Assembly: GCA_039090855.1 (NCBI GenBank)
Contig: CM077010.1
Span: 42,178,905-42,242,904 of the forward strand
DNA: 64,000 nt
Source of the DNA: Macrothele yani
Taxonomy: Eukaryota > Arthropoda > Arachnida > Araneae > Macrothelidae
Reading direction: 5' to 3'
Positions 34,113 to 44,148 of the stretch are shown piece after piece. Every line of letters begins with the position of its first letter. Positions within the stretch are counted from its first letter, which is position 1. The translations under genes and the position numbers were made by a program. The notes under the pieces are model-generated. The model did no database searches and was not told the DNA's origin. It saw only the letters and a program-made list of their open reading frames with translations.

Positions 34113-34409
34113 AGATAGGTGCAGTTTATAAAGCCATAAAATCTTCTCTTAGTAAAACGATCGGGCTCATAATTCTGGATATTTTGTACTTTTCGAATTA
34201 ACCCCCCCCCCTCCTTATCCCCAAGGGTATTTCCGGGTCCGGCGGTAGGGAATGATAATTTGAAAACACAGAAAATTTGGAAGGCATGAAAATTGTCCTT
34301 TTCATGCAATATTTTTTAGTATACAAGACCCCCCCCTTCCTCGGACGTCACGTGACTTATACAGAGTCTGAGAAATATTCTGAATTAACGTTTATTGTAA
34401 TAGAATACG

Positions 34410-34590
34410 TTATAACGAAGTGAATTTCTCCGTCATTTTTATCCGCGCCAGGATTCGAACCCGGGTCCCCTCATTCCGGAATAAGTTGCTCTACCAATTG
34501 AGCTACGCGGACGTTTTATTCTGATTCCTATCTGCCTTTATGTCGCGTGCGTCCTTCCGGCAGGTACGTCACATCTCCTGGTACGTTACA
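34410..34590 (-). repeat. 181-base repeat with tRNA-like core, copy 1
   Basis: Runs from TTATAACGAAG to GGTACGTTACA and is almost identical to 34733-34913 (four or five differences). A tRNA-like fold lies in its middle on the minus strand. Both copies sit inside the hAT-like element and are 142 bases apart. Confidence 0.9.
34441..34512 (-). tRNA. tRNA-like sequence, likely pseudo-tRNA or SINE head
   Basis: 72 bases: acceptor GTCCGCG/CGCGGAT, D arm GCTCAATTGGTAGAGC, T arm CCGGGTTCGAATCCTGG. The anticodon arm is poor: only a 4-base stem around TTCCGGAA can form, so the anticodon (CCG if read conventionally) is uncertain. The faulty anticodon arm and the repeated flanks argue against a working tRNA gene. 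Confidence 0.45.
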
Positions 34591-34732
34591 TCATCTCCCC
34601 CCCCCCCCTTTTTTTTTCTTTCGAAGTGCAGGAGAAGGGATTCTCTTATTTTTCCTATCTCGCGGTGTGGAATGAACATCACACCAATGCGAGATTTTGA
34701 ACGGTCGGGTCATCCGGATAGTTCGGGCGCCA

Positions 34733-34913
34733 TTATAACGAAGTAAATTTCTCCGTCATTTTTATCCGCGCCAGGATTCGAACCCGGGTCCCCTCATTCC
34801 GGAATAAGTTGCTCTACCAATTGAGCTACGCGGACGTTTTATTCTGATTCCTATCTGCCTTTATGTCGTGTGCGTCCTTCTGGCAGGTACGTCACATCTC
34901 CTGGTACGTTACA
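34733..34913 (-). repeat. 181-base repeat with tRNA-like core, copy 2
   Basis: Same limits and same orientation as 34410-34590. The differences are in GAAGTA/GAAGTG, GTCGTG/GTCGCG and CTTCTGG/CTTCCGG. The sequence before it (34594-34732, C- and T-rich start) is not repeated, so this may be a local duplication or two insertions. Confidence 0.9.
34764..34835 (-). tRNA. tRNA-like sequence, second copy
   Basis: Identical in its 72 bases to 34441-34512, with the same defective anticodon arm. Identity of the tRNA part while the flanks differ slightly is compatible with a recent duplication. Confidence 0.45.
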
Positions 34914-35879
34914 ACGTGTAGCAATTAAGAAAACGAAAACTCTTCAGGAGTCGAATGACCGAGTGCACCAGGTGTCAAATTCGTGTTTTGGTAATTGTTG
35001 AAATTTTACGAGCCGGCCCGGGCATTGGAAACAGGAAAAACATACGAGCCAGCCCGGGGCTTGGACACTGGAGAAATATACGGGCCGGGCCGGGCTTTCA
35101 AAATTAAGGCCCGTACAGACCTCTAAGTCACGTAAAATTACAGAGCTGGAGTGCTGAAGCGGGTGGTGCGATAAAATCGCCTGTCCTCAATCGCAACACT
35201 CACCACCGAGTCCCAAAATGCTTCTGAAAGCAACGGTACAATTCGTCAAAAACTGGAAAAAAATTGGTTTGAGTTGTTCACATCAGCAAGGTTAACGCCA
35301 AGCATTGGTTGGAGTTAAGTAAAACTCGGAGCCAGTGAACTTTAGAGCAGTGGAAACTTATCTGGCAGTGCGACTGACGAGTCTGAATGTTGAAGACTCT
35401 AGGTTAACTAATGTTGCAGTCCATAACGACATTCTAGAAAATTCTGGCTCCCAACAATATAGCAACAGTTCGGTAAAGTCCCTTTCCTTTACAAACAGCA
35501 CAGTGACGCCGCCTATAAAGCTAAGTCCAAGCAGGAATGGTTTCACGGGATGGGTGTGGAATAAATTAATTGGCCTGCACAGAGTCCCGATCTCAATCCC
35601 GATGGAACACCTTTGGGGTGAATTAAAACTCCGACTGCGGACCAGACCGAACCGCGCACCATCCGTAACTGCATAAACATCTTGTGGCAGAATGGAGGAC
35701 GATTCGCGTAACAATGTACCAGTCTAGTGGAAATCCTTCCCCGTAGAGTGCAGACTGTGATAGCAGCAAAGGGTGGACTAACTTGATAATAATTCCTTCC
35801 CTATTACATGGAGTTTGTGAATAGGAAATCGTGAAGATCAGATTGTGCACACTCAATGAACAAAACATTACAGTTACCT

Positions 35880-36259
35880 ACCTAATAGTGTGTTGGTCCT
35901 CCTCTAACGCGAGTAACAGCCTGTACACGCCCAGGCATCGACAGCACTAGAGGTTTTCCGGAGGTAAAGCCAGCTATACCTTTTGTAGTATTGTCCACAT
36001 CTACGTCCCAGACGTCCGTCCAGGATCTATGGATCTGATGTTCCACTCCACGGCCCCAGAGAGCTTCAACAGGGTTGAAATCCGTGGACCTTGCGGACGG
36101 AAGGGGGCAGTGGTTGGTTCTAAACTCAGATGAATGTTCCTCGAGCTAAGTCTGGGTGGTTGCAGCCTTGTGGGATGGCGCATTGTCCTGCTTGAACAGA
36201 CCATCGAGCGCAGCATGCGCGAAGACCATGAAAGCGTGTAGGTGATGAGCCAGCATATA
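35880..36259 (-). pseudogene. Tc1-like transposase, C-terminal part, split by the inverted dimer
   Basis: Minus strand: LAHHLHAFMVFAHAALDGLF, KQDNAPSHKAATTQT (second aspartate), a stop, LEEHSSEF, DFNPVEALWGRG (glutamate) and MPGRVQAVTRVRGGPTHY with a stop, the usual Tc1 ending. Upstream sequence continues across the insertion at 38577-38627 (reads to STY before the ML). One in-frame stop is visible. The first-aspartate half is not present here. Confidence 0.8.
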
Positions 36260-36548
36260 CACAGAAGAGCAATTGAATTAGAGATACCTGTCTAGTAACG
36301 TGTAGCACCACCTTTCGCCCTGATGACGGCGGAAATTCGTCTCGGGATGGACTCGACAAAACACCGGAATTGATGGTAAGCCATACGGAACCAAGACCCC
36401 TGAACAAAGCTCCCACAGTTCACGAAGAGTTCATGGATGGGGGTCAGAGCCTCGAACATCTCTCCCGATGGCTTCCCAGATGTGCTCGATGGGATTTAGG
36501 TATGGTGACCTAGCTGGCCAAGGAAGCTAGGTCACGTCGGTGGAGTGT

Positions 36549-37345
36549 TCATCCAACCATTCGGATACAATTCGGGGGCTTCATTGTCTTGTTGCAGGAT
36601 GAGGTCCCTAGTGGGATGTTGAAGACGCACAAACGGGAGCAAATGGTCGTCCAGGATATCCGGTAAAGTTGACCTGTGAGGGACGATGTTACACGTACCA
36701 GGGGTCCCATTTTAGTCCACGTAAACAGTCCCCAGACGAGAATATCACCCCTACCAGCTTGAAGAGTACCCTGCTGGCAAGAAGGATCCATCGCTTCATG
36801 TGGTTTGCGCCGTACTCGTATCCTGCCATCCGCATGTACCAACGTGAATTTCGACTCATCAGTCCAGGCAACCTTTGTCCACATGTCTAGGGTCCAGCCG
36901 CGATGTTCCCACGCCCATGATAATCTTTGCACCCTGTGATGTGGGGTCAGCAGCGGCACCCTCGTGGGACAAGGGCTTCTGTACCCCATAGCGAAGAGAT
37001 GGTTCTGGATGGTGTGGCTGCTAACACGTTTTTGGGCACCAGCGTTAAATTGCCGAGTGATTTCTTGCACTGTGGTCCGTCTATCCACTGTTACAATGCG
37101 AGCTAGCGGACGATGACCCCGCTCATCCACACGCTGTTGCCCAGCAGTTGGCTCTTGCAGGGATGGTTTTACCGGATTCGATGTACTCACGGTACACCCG
37201 TGCCACAGTGGCTCGTGAAAATCCCAGTGCCTACACGACTTCCGAGATGGAGTGACCCATTCGTCGGGCGCCGACAATCTTCCCACGATCAAATGCGCTT
37301 AGATCCTTCGTTTTACTGCGTCCGACCCTTACTGTTTCCCGATGC
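36549..37345 (-). pseudogene. Tc1 family E transposase, left copy
   Basis: A frameshift affects the N-terminal helix-turn-helix (true frame near 37340-37200). Then QQRVDERGHRPLARIVTVDR, SSHTIQNHLFAMGYRS and VAWTDESKFTLVHADGRIRV (first aspartate) follow in one frame to GLFTWTKMGPLVRV. The C-terminal half is shifted to other frames (SCNKTMKPP replaces the HDNAP block). Inactive. Confidence 0.85.
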
Positions 37346-37501
37346 ATCACTCCTTATACTGTCGGATCTCTGCATACGTCATGTCGTTTCCGTTTATAGG
37401 GCCACCCACAGCGCCACATTTGCATAACGCCAGCTGTCTCTAATCAGTAAGAGTCGGACGCAGTATGGGAAACACGGGAATGAGTAAGAGTCGGACGCAG
37501 T

Positions 37502-38535
37502 ATGGGTAACGCGAAGGATCTAAGCGCATATGATCGTAGACAAATTGTCGGGGCCCGACGAATGGGTCACTCCATCTCGGAAGTCGTGCAGGCACTGGGA
37601 TTTTCACGAGCCACTGTGTCACGGGTGCACCGTGAGTACATCGAATCCGGTAAAACCATCCCTGCAAGGGCCAAGTGCCGTGGACAACAGCGTGTGGATG
37701 AGCGGGGTTATCGTCGGCTAGCTCGCATTGTAACAGCGGATAGACGGGCCACAGTGCAAGAAATCACTCGGCCATTTAACGCTGGTGCACAAAAACGTGT
37801 AAGCAGCCACACCACCCAGAACCATCTCCTCGCTATGGGTTACAGAAGCCCTCGTCCCACGGGGGTACCGCTGCTGACCGCACATCACAGGGTGCAAAGA
37901 TTAACATGGGTGCAGGAACATCGCACTGGACCTTAGACATGTGGAAAAATGTTGCCTGGACTGATGAGTCGAGATTCACGTTGGTACATGCGGATGGCAG
38001 GATACGAGTACGGCGCAAACCATATGAAGCGATGGATCCTTCTTGCCAGCAGGGTACTCTTCAAGCTGGTGGAGGTGGCATTCTGGTCTGGGGACTGTTT
38101 ACGTGGACTGAAATGGGACCCTTGGTGCGTGTGACATCGTCCCTCACAGGTCAACGTTAGCGGGATATCCTGGACGACCATTTGCTCCCGTTTGTGCGTC
38201 TTCAACATCCCACTAGGGACCTCATCCTGCAACATGACAATGCACCCCGCCATCGCTCCCGAATTGTTTCCGAGTGGTTGGATGAACACTACATCGATGT
38301 GACCTTGCTTCTTTGGCCAGCTAGGTCACCTGATCTCAATGCCATCGAGCGCGTCTGGGATGCCATTGAGAGAGATGTTCGAGGCTGTGACCCACCCTCC
38401 ATCAAATCTTCGTGAACTGTGGGAGCTTTGTTCAGGGGCCGTGGATCCGTATGGCTTCCCAACGCTTCCGGTGTCTTGTTGGGTCCATGCCGAGACGAAT
38501 CGCCGCCGTCGTGGGGGCGAAAGTTGGTGCTACAA
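37502..38535 (+). pseudogene. Tc1 family E transposase, right copy, catalytic triad still visible
   Basis: MGNAKDLSAYDRRQIVGARR (helix-turn-helix, start 37502) runs to QEHRTGP at 37936. A frameshift leads into LDMWKNVAWTDESRFTLVHA (first D), TLQAGGGGILVWGLFTW and a stop at 38158. Then LILQHDNAPRHRSRIVSEWL (second D), RSPDLNAIERVWDAIERDV (E), and a last frameshift near 38400. The triad is present, but at least three lesions make it a pseudogene. Confidence 0.9.
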
Positions 38536-38576
38536 GTTACTAGACAGGTATCTCTAATTCAATTGCTGTTCAGTGT

Positions 38577-38627
38577 ATAAGTAGATACTGCCTGGGTGCA
38601 TAATGTGAGAATGAAAGCTGGAACACC
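38577..38627 (-). pseudogene. Continuation of the Tc1 relic of 35880-36259
   Basis: When the dimer is removed, this sequence joins the left flank at a single TA and reads in the same frame (…AVSTY, then MLAHHLHAFM). About 17 codons remain before a SINE-1 begins. Confidence 0.6.
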
Positions 38628-38837
38628 GCCTCGGTGGCGCAGAGGTCTAAGCGATGGCTACTGACGATTCCTACGAGATGGGTCCGGGTTCTAATCCCGG
38701 TGCGGCATGGTTGATGTGTTTGACTTACAGCTCTGTCTCTCGTCCTTCTCTGGAACTAGTGACCAGGGACGGGTGACTGCTTATAGCCCATTGAGTTGTC
38801 CACTGTGGTCGTTAAACCCGGAATAATAAAAAAAAAT
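38628..38837 (+). mobile_element. SINE-1 copy 9
   Basis: Head CGCCTCGGTGGCGCAGAGGT, B box GGGTTCTAATCCCGG, a body with a short deletion (GTGACCAGGGACGGG) and an A-rich tail. No clear target duplication is left. Confidence 0.9.
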
Positions 38838-38852
38838 GGTTGCACCTACAGA

Positions 38853-39717
38853 GGCTGGACACAATAATGTGACCACCTAGGAAAAGAAAGTTTCACCTAC
38901 CTAGTAGGATGTGGGACATCCGTTGGCGTTCAAAACAACCTGAATCCTCCTTGGAATGGACGCATACAAATCATGGATGGTAGTTAGCGGAATGTTACAC
39001 CTTTCTTCATGCAGAAACTGCTCCAGGCTCTTGAGAGATGCAGGAGGAGGATAACGGGGCCTTACCGTTTTCCAACACAGACCACAGTAGTTCGATGATG
39101 TTTAAGTCTGGTGATTAGGAGAAGAGGGGTGGGGGATGGTGGACAAGGAAGGTGTGAAAGTTCGTCCTCATGATACTCAAACAATGATTGCACATTCCGA
39201 GCTTTGTGAACTGGTGCGTTATCACCTTGATAGATGGCATCCCCTGAAAGAAACAATGCCTGAGCCATTGGATGGACTTTTTCAGCCAAAATAGTTTCAT
39301 ATGCCCTGCCAGTTATCTGTTCTTTCAAGGTGATCAGGGAACCTGCTGAAAACCACGATACGACTGACCAGACCATGACACAATCACCATGCTGCAATGT
39401 CGGGAGCAGACAGTCTGGATCGTACGTTTCTCCACACGTCAATACTTCCTGCGTTGGGGAATAGTGTGTGTGTGTGTGGATTCATCCGACCACTTTACAC
39501 GGTTCCATGCATCGGCAGTCCCCTCCAGGCACCACTGCCCTCGCCGTTGTTTATTCACTCGGGTCACCAAAGGTTTTGCAATAGCAGCTCTGCCATGAAT
39601 ATCTTGTTTATGCAATTCCCTGCGCTCTCTTTGCTTTGATACTGGAGTTTGGAAATGCAGATCGAGCTAGGCACTCATTTTTGGCGCCGTGGTCGTCTTA
39701 GTATGGGCAACAATCCG
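38853..39717 (-). pseudogene. Tc1 family F transposase, C-terminal two-thirds
   Basis: The left end CAGAGGCTGGACACAATAAT follows TA (38851-38852). Minus-strand order: KTTTAPKMSA, ELHKQDIHGRAAIAKPLVTR, VKWSDESTH (first D), LQHGDCVMVWSVVSWFSAG, ITGRAYETILAEKVHPMAQ, IYQGDNAPVHKARNVQSLFE (second D). The WPPQSPDLN-type block has changed and the catalytic glutamate is lost. Frameshifts and stops are present. It breaks at 39717, where family P copy 2 begins; the N-terminus lies beyond that element. Confidence 0.85.
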
Positions 39718-40654
39718 TTTTTACGCTTTCCAACCGTATTTTGAAGAAGCGTATATGCTCCAGCTTTTTTCCCCTCCGTCTGTCGGCACGATAACTCACG
39801 TAAAAATGGTTCGATTTCGATTAAATATTAGTATGTGGTAGGGAACCACCAGGGGACGAACCCTATTGAAAATGGGCGGAATGGGATGAAAGGTCAGGGC
39901 ATAAAAGCGGGATCCATTTCATTGCCTTTATGCGTCATAACATGCGTAAATATGGTTCGATTTCGATGAAATTTTAGTATGTGGTAGGGAACCACTAGGC
40001 ACGAACCCTATTGAAAATGGGCGAATGGGGTCAAAGGTCAGGCAGGGCATAAGAGCGGGATTTATTCCATTGCCCTTATGCGTCATAACTTGGGTAAGAA
40101 TGGTTTGATTTCGATGAAATTTTAGTATTTGGTAAGGAACCAACTTGCGTAAAAATGGTTCGATTACGATGAAATATTTAGTATTTGGTAAGGAACCACT
40201 GGGGATGAACCCTATTGAAAATGGGCTAAATGGGGTCAAAGCTCAGGACACTGGAGTGGGATCCATTCCATTGCCCTTGTGCATCATAACTTACCTAAAA
40301 ATGTTTCGATTGCGACAAAACGTTATCATGTTGTTCCGGAGGTATAGTGAACCGGTTCTGTTGAATAACAACGGAATGGGGTCAAAGGTCATTGCACAAA
40401 AGCAAGATTTATTCCACAGCCATTATTCTCAAAACTTGCGTAAAACTGCTTCTATTGCGACAAAACTTTAGTATGTTATTCTTGAGATATACTGAACCGG
40501 TTCTGTTGGATATCATCGAAATGGGGTAAAAGGTCAGGACATAGGAGCCAGATTTATTCCACAACCATTATCCACATAACTTGAGTAATAATTTCTGGTA
40601 TGTTGGAAAGCGTATCATAATGAATGCATTGCATGATTTTACTAACTTGTTAAT
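39718..40654. repeat. Family P tandem-core element, copy 2, uninterrupted
   Basis: Starts TTTTTACGCTTTCCAACCG and ends CTAACTTGTTAAT. Inside are a CCGTCTGTCGGCACGATAAC head, four to five ~150-180-base tandem units (GGTTCGATTTCGATGAAAT, GGGGTCAAAGGTCAGG, TTATGCGTCATAAC), and a right flank GAACCGGTTCTGTTG...GCATTGCATGATTTTAC. It is inserted in the Tc1 of 38853-40895, which defines both ends; no target duplication is evident. The organisation (unique left and right flanks, tandem core) resembles pearl-type repeats linked to Helitrons; this link is inference. Confidence 0.85.
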
Positions 40655-40895
40655 ACTCACGTGTCTCTATCAATCAGGGTCGTTTTCCGGCCGTTGTGTT
40701 TTTCAGACTAGGTTTTGCAAAGAACGTTGTATTTTGTCGTGACGCTAGACACAGTACTTCTCGATTCCCCCACTACCATGGCGACTGTTGTCACGGAGAC
40801 ACCAACTTGCTGGCCACCAACAATTAGCCCTGTTTTGAAGTCCGGTATGTCGCTGATTTTGTCGTCACCCTGAAAGAAAGTTTGCAACAAGACGC
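40655..40895 (-). pseudogene. Tc1 family F transposase, N-terminal part
   Basis: DDKISDIPDFKTGLIVGGQQ, VGVSVTTVAMVVGESRSTVS and TTKYNVLCKT form the helix-turn-helix region. A stop and EKHNGRKTTLIDRDT follow, right up to the family P boundary. It continues as RIVAHTKTTTAPK at 39717 on the other side of that element. Confidence 0.85.
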
Positions 40896-41005
40896 TATCA
40901 GTGCACTTAAACAGGACTTTGAGGTTCTAAATGGTGGATACCTTTGTGTATTGTGACGTACGTAGATGCATTAAGATTCACGTCTCTAAGGATGGTGTCC
41001 ATGGT

Positions 41006-41056
41006 ACTCCTAGCACTGCTGACTTTTGTTAACCACAAGTCAGCAGTGCTAGGAGT
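41006..41056. repeat. Perfect 20-base hairpin
   Basis: ACTCCTAGCACTGCTGACTT at 41006-41025 is inverted exactly at 41037-41056, with an 11-base loop. It lies in an unassigned stretch between the Tc1 family F relic and a SINE. Confidence 0.9.
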
Positions 41057-41189
41057 ATGAAACCTTAGTACTATTCCGTCAGACCCAGGAATAACGTTTT
41101 GAGCGCTCATTACACATTAGAGTACGGGACATTTACAGTCCTCATGAAAGTTCGTTTGTTGGTTTTGGGCATTTAAAGACCAGCGTTAG

Positions 41190-41370
41190 CATCTAATGCT
41201 ATAAGCAGCCGCTGTACCCAAATTTGGAGTTAGTGGTCCCAGGAAATCAATGGAACCAGATACATCAGACAAGAACACCACACATATCTCACTGGGATTC
41301 GAGCACGTGGGCAGTCCTAAAGATTGCCCAGAATCCAGCACCTTAGATCATTTGGCCATCAGTGAAGTTC
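41190..41370 (-). mobile_element. SINE-1 copy 10, degenerate
   Basis: Minus-strand words of the SINE-1 body (CTGCTTATAGC, TCCATTGATTTCCTGG) and a weak B box (GCTCGAATCCCAG) leading to a damaged head. No tail or duplication can be defined. Confidence 0.65.
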
Positions 41371-41415
41371 TCACAAAGTGCAACCGAACTACTGCTATCA
41401 CATCACAGAATCATA

Positions 41416-42770
41416 CACTCATGGACAATGAAATTTGCGCACCAAGAAGGAAGCGTCAGATTGAACTCAAATCTTATGGTCGTAATGATACAGATGAATG
41501 ATACACATGATGGCAAAAACAGAGCTGCAAGACAATTGCAGAGGGATCTGTGGCACGCATTCCGGTCATCATCAATAGCGCGTCGCACCGCCTCGTACGG
41601 CAATACACACTGTAATACGGTCATGCACGGAGGTGAGCAGACGCCTGATGTTGTCCTGCGGCAGAAAGCCCATACGTATTGGACGGTGTGCTCCAAATTC
41701 CGGATTGTTCGGCACGGCGGCAGCCAGCGTTTCAACTGATCCCACACATGCTCGGGCATGACACGAAAGTGTCTGGACATGACGTATGCAGTTTTGGGCA
41801 ACCCAATCCGTGTGTAGGCGGGAATTATCCTGCTAGGACAGCGCACCTGGAATCCAGGCCAGGAGTAGGAGCACATGGGGCCGTAGGATCTCGTCCACAT
41901 ACCGCTGGCCCGTCAATTATCCACGCACAACTACTAGAGCTGATCGGCTATCGTAGGCAATGACTCCCCAGATCATAATGTCTGCAGTGGGGGAGGTGTG
42001 GCGCTCGATAGCGAGGTTGGGATTGTGCCGTTGACCCGGGGACCCTAATACCCGGACACGATGCTCATCTCTCTCCAAAACGAAGCGACACTCATCGCTA
42101 AACACCCCACGTCGTTCTGGCCTGGCACCACTGCACATGGAGCCTGCGATTTTCCGGTGCTAATGGCAGCACACGTAAGTGGCGCTGGAATCGCAGATTC
42201 GCTTCCGCGAGGTATCGGGAAGTAGTTCGTGAGCACACTGGAGCCGCTACATCTGCCTGTATAGTGGAACGGGTCCCCGTGAGATCCATTCGTGCCTTGC
42301 GCACGATCCGTCGATCCCCTCTGCCGGTGATCCTCCTGGTCCGTCCGGAGCCGCTCCGCCGTGTGGCAGTGCCATCACGTGTCCACTGCTCCCAACACAG
42401 TCGGAGCACGATCTGCGTGGCGGGCTATACGGCGGGCCGACCACAGTGTTGTTTTCAGCCCGATGATCAGGCCTCTCTCTCGAAGTCCGTAAGTTGCGTA
42501 AATCGACGTCTCTGGCGTCTTCCCGGCATTCCTGTCACTCTACACTCTTACTTGCGTCGGCTGGTGCTTTTCGCTTTCGTGGGGCATCGACTACACGCCG
42601 GCTTATAAGGCTGCTGGTTCGTGCTTGCAGCACCACCACAGGGTGTGCGGTCACGCGCACTCGCACGAAACGTGGATCATTTGCATACCAGCACGCATTC
42701 CAGCTATTTGCAAAGTTCGCGTTTGTAGCATGTTTTCTTCTAGGTGCGCAAATTTCATTGTCCGTGAGTG
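41416..42770 (-). mobile_element. Tc1 family G element, inactive
   Basis: Ends CACTCATGGACAATGAAATT (left) and AATTTCATTGTCCGTGAGTG (right), with TA at 41414-41415 and 42771-42772. The transposase starts at 42529 (MPGRRQRRRFTQLTDFER) and shifts frame soon after. Then LAEANLRFQRHLRVLPLAPE, TTWGVFSDECRFVLERDEHR (first D), DIMIWGVIAYDSRSALVVVR and a stop follow. Later come a QDNSRLH block (second D) and a scrambled SPIEH region where the catalytic E is not readable (ARACVGSVE). Dead. Confidence 0.92.
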
Positions 42771-42772
42771 TA

Positions 42773-43377
42773 TATGCTGTTTCATTTAAACTCACAGCTG
42801 TACATTTATTTTTAGTTAACATAGTTTTTCTATTTATAATTAAACGCCATTATGCAACGAACGAAAAGAAAACAAAGCATAGCTGCTTACCCTGTTCTGT
42901 AGCAGAGTATTTCTCGCATGCAGTTGATGAACGCATTTCTGTAAGGCATGTGTATGTCTTAAGAAAAACATTTTATTTTGGTGTTTGTTTTTGAATAAAT
43001 TTTTAAATGATCCATAAAACGTTGAGTGCTGCCATTTGGTGCCTTTTCTTTTAGCACGTATCTAAGCTTGTTTTTTCCTGCATTGTTTGCTTCGGGGTGA
43101 GAGTCAGGTGGGTTTAAAGCTCGAACTCGCCCTTTCTGTGTTTATCTTTTAAAGCGCTGATGCATTTCAACGTATTCCTTTCCTGCTCCTCCTCTTACTC
43201 ACCAAATATTTAAGTGACGTCCAGTCAAAACATAGGAAATGCAAGGCTATGCCTCCAAGGAAGAGGTTTCCGACTTTATGGTGCGTTCACGAGCCTACCA
43301 TTCTGAAGTTAGGCTTCGTGTTTACCGAGCATGAATTTTACATATTTCCTTCAGCACAGCAGAGAGACAGGAACAGG

Positions 43378-43408
<31 letters not shown>

Positions 43409-43899
43409 GAAAGACAGATATAGAACGAGTGATAAACACTGCGAAGGGTAACCGATGCCAAAAGTTGTTTCAAAATTAATAATGCATCTCCCCATCTTTA
43501 TAAGTTAGGATACCACTAATGTATATTATGTTGATTTAAGCGATTTCGCTATGATCTTGTTGCAGTTTAAATCCAGTTGTTTCTTGGAATTCAACATGTC
43601 CGTCCCTATAACGTCAAAAGTTTCCTTTCTCGGAGGCAGTGCAAGAGATAGAATGAAATTTTATTTAATCCCTGTAGCGGAGCTCAAAGTATTTAGCATC
43701 TAACTTAACAAACACTGTAATTGAATGAGGGATGCGTTTAGTGTGATTAAAATTTTTAGCATTTATTTGAAAACTTAGATTACAGTTACTTTTTATCCAG
43801 AAACTTTAGAGCCATCAAAAATAAGGAAATCTAATATATAAAGTTGAATGTTTGTTTGTCTGTCTGCTATGTTAATCTAAAGTTTTCAATTTAGAACCA
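42773..43899. other. No recognisable gene; AT dinucleotide tract
   Basis: An alternating AT/TA microsatellite lies at about 43379-43404. The short frames around it have no known motifs. Confidence 0.5.
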
Positions 43900-43904
43900 C
43901 AAAA

Positions 43905-44148
43905 TTTGGTATAATATCTCATGGTACTTTAATTTAGACAGTAGACGATTTTGGGAAGGGGTGGGAGCCAGGGGACAAGGAGCCGTATTACTAAATCTTC
44001 GAAAAAAGTTCCATTTTTTACTTTTTTGTTTTGTATTGGTATACCATCTCATATGGTACTCTAAATTAGACCTTATACGGTTTTTGTTTTGGAAGGAGTT
44101 GGAGCCAGAAGTCAAGAGTCTCCGATACAAAATTTTCAAAAAAAGGTC
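43905..44148. repeat. Two imperfect ~125-base tandem units
   Basis: TTGGTATAATATCTCATGGT at 43905 and TTGGTATACCATCTCATATG at 44035 each begin a unit containing GGTACT.TAA.TTAGAC, GGAAGG.GT.GGAGCCAG and a TTCAAAAAAAG.TCCATTTTT end. They abut the family B element directly. Confidence 0.75.

Larger units (their letters stand above)
32968..35125 (+). mobile_element. hAT-like element with BED-finger ORF
   Basis: The left end TAGAGGTCTGCGCGGACCGG and the reverse complement of the right end TAGAGGTCTGTACGGGCC match at 15 of the first 18 positions. The flanking 8-base sequences GGTAACGT (32960-32967) and AGTCACGT (35126-35133) agree at 6 of 8, as expected for an aged hAT duplication. Subterminal CCGGGCC/GGCCCGG motifs recur. 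Inside lie a BED-finger ORF, one SINE-1 and two 181-base tRNA-like repeats. No RNase-H-like transposase core is seen, so it is non-autonomous or internally deleted. Confidence 0.75.
32595..35790 (+). pseudogene. Tc1-like transposase split into three by SINE and hAT insertions
   Basis: Piece one (32595-32655): FQRGTVIECYLGNKIVRKFS, the start of a widespread vertebrate/arthropod Tc1 type. Piece two, after the SINE (32866-32967): SALLNLPLLIVNNVLVKSN, then LGATTEQS. Piece three, after the hAT element (35126-35790): KITELE, NAKHWLEL, KSKQEWFHGMGVE, INWPAQSPDLNP and LWGELKLRLRTRPNRAPSVT. The three pieces join in family order, which proves the nested insertions. Several stops and frameshifts remain, so it is a relic. 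Confidence 0.8.
36260..38576. mobile_element. Inverted dimer of Tc1 family E (composite, TA-flanked)
   Basis: Two copies of one family lie head to head: minus 36260-37440 and plus 37441-38576. Their outer ends are inverted (CACAGAAGAGCAATTGAATT left; right end reverse-complemented CACTGAACAGCAATTGAATT). TA flanks the pair at 36258-36259 and 38577-38578. At the centre the left copy keeps only the inner part of its 5' end (CTAATCAG), and the right copy starts with a duplicated AGTAAGAGTCGGACGCAGTA. The whole unit sits in one TA site of the Tc1 relic on either side. Confidence 0.85.

Noticed and set aside
34441..34512. A functional tRNA gene
   Set aside because: The anticodon stem does not form properly, and the sequence is part of a repeated 181-base unit; listed only as tRNA-like.
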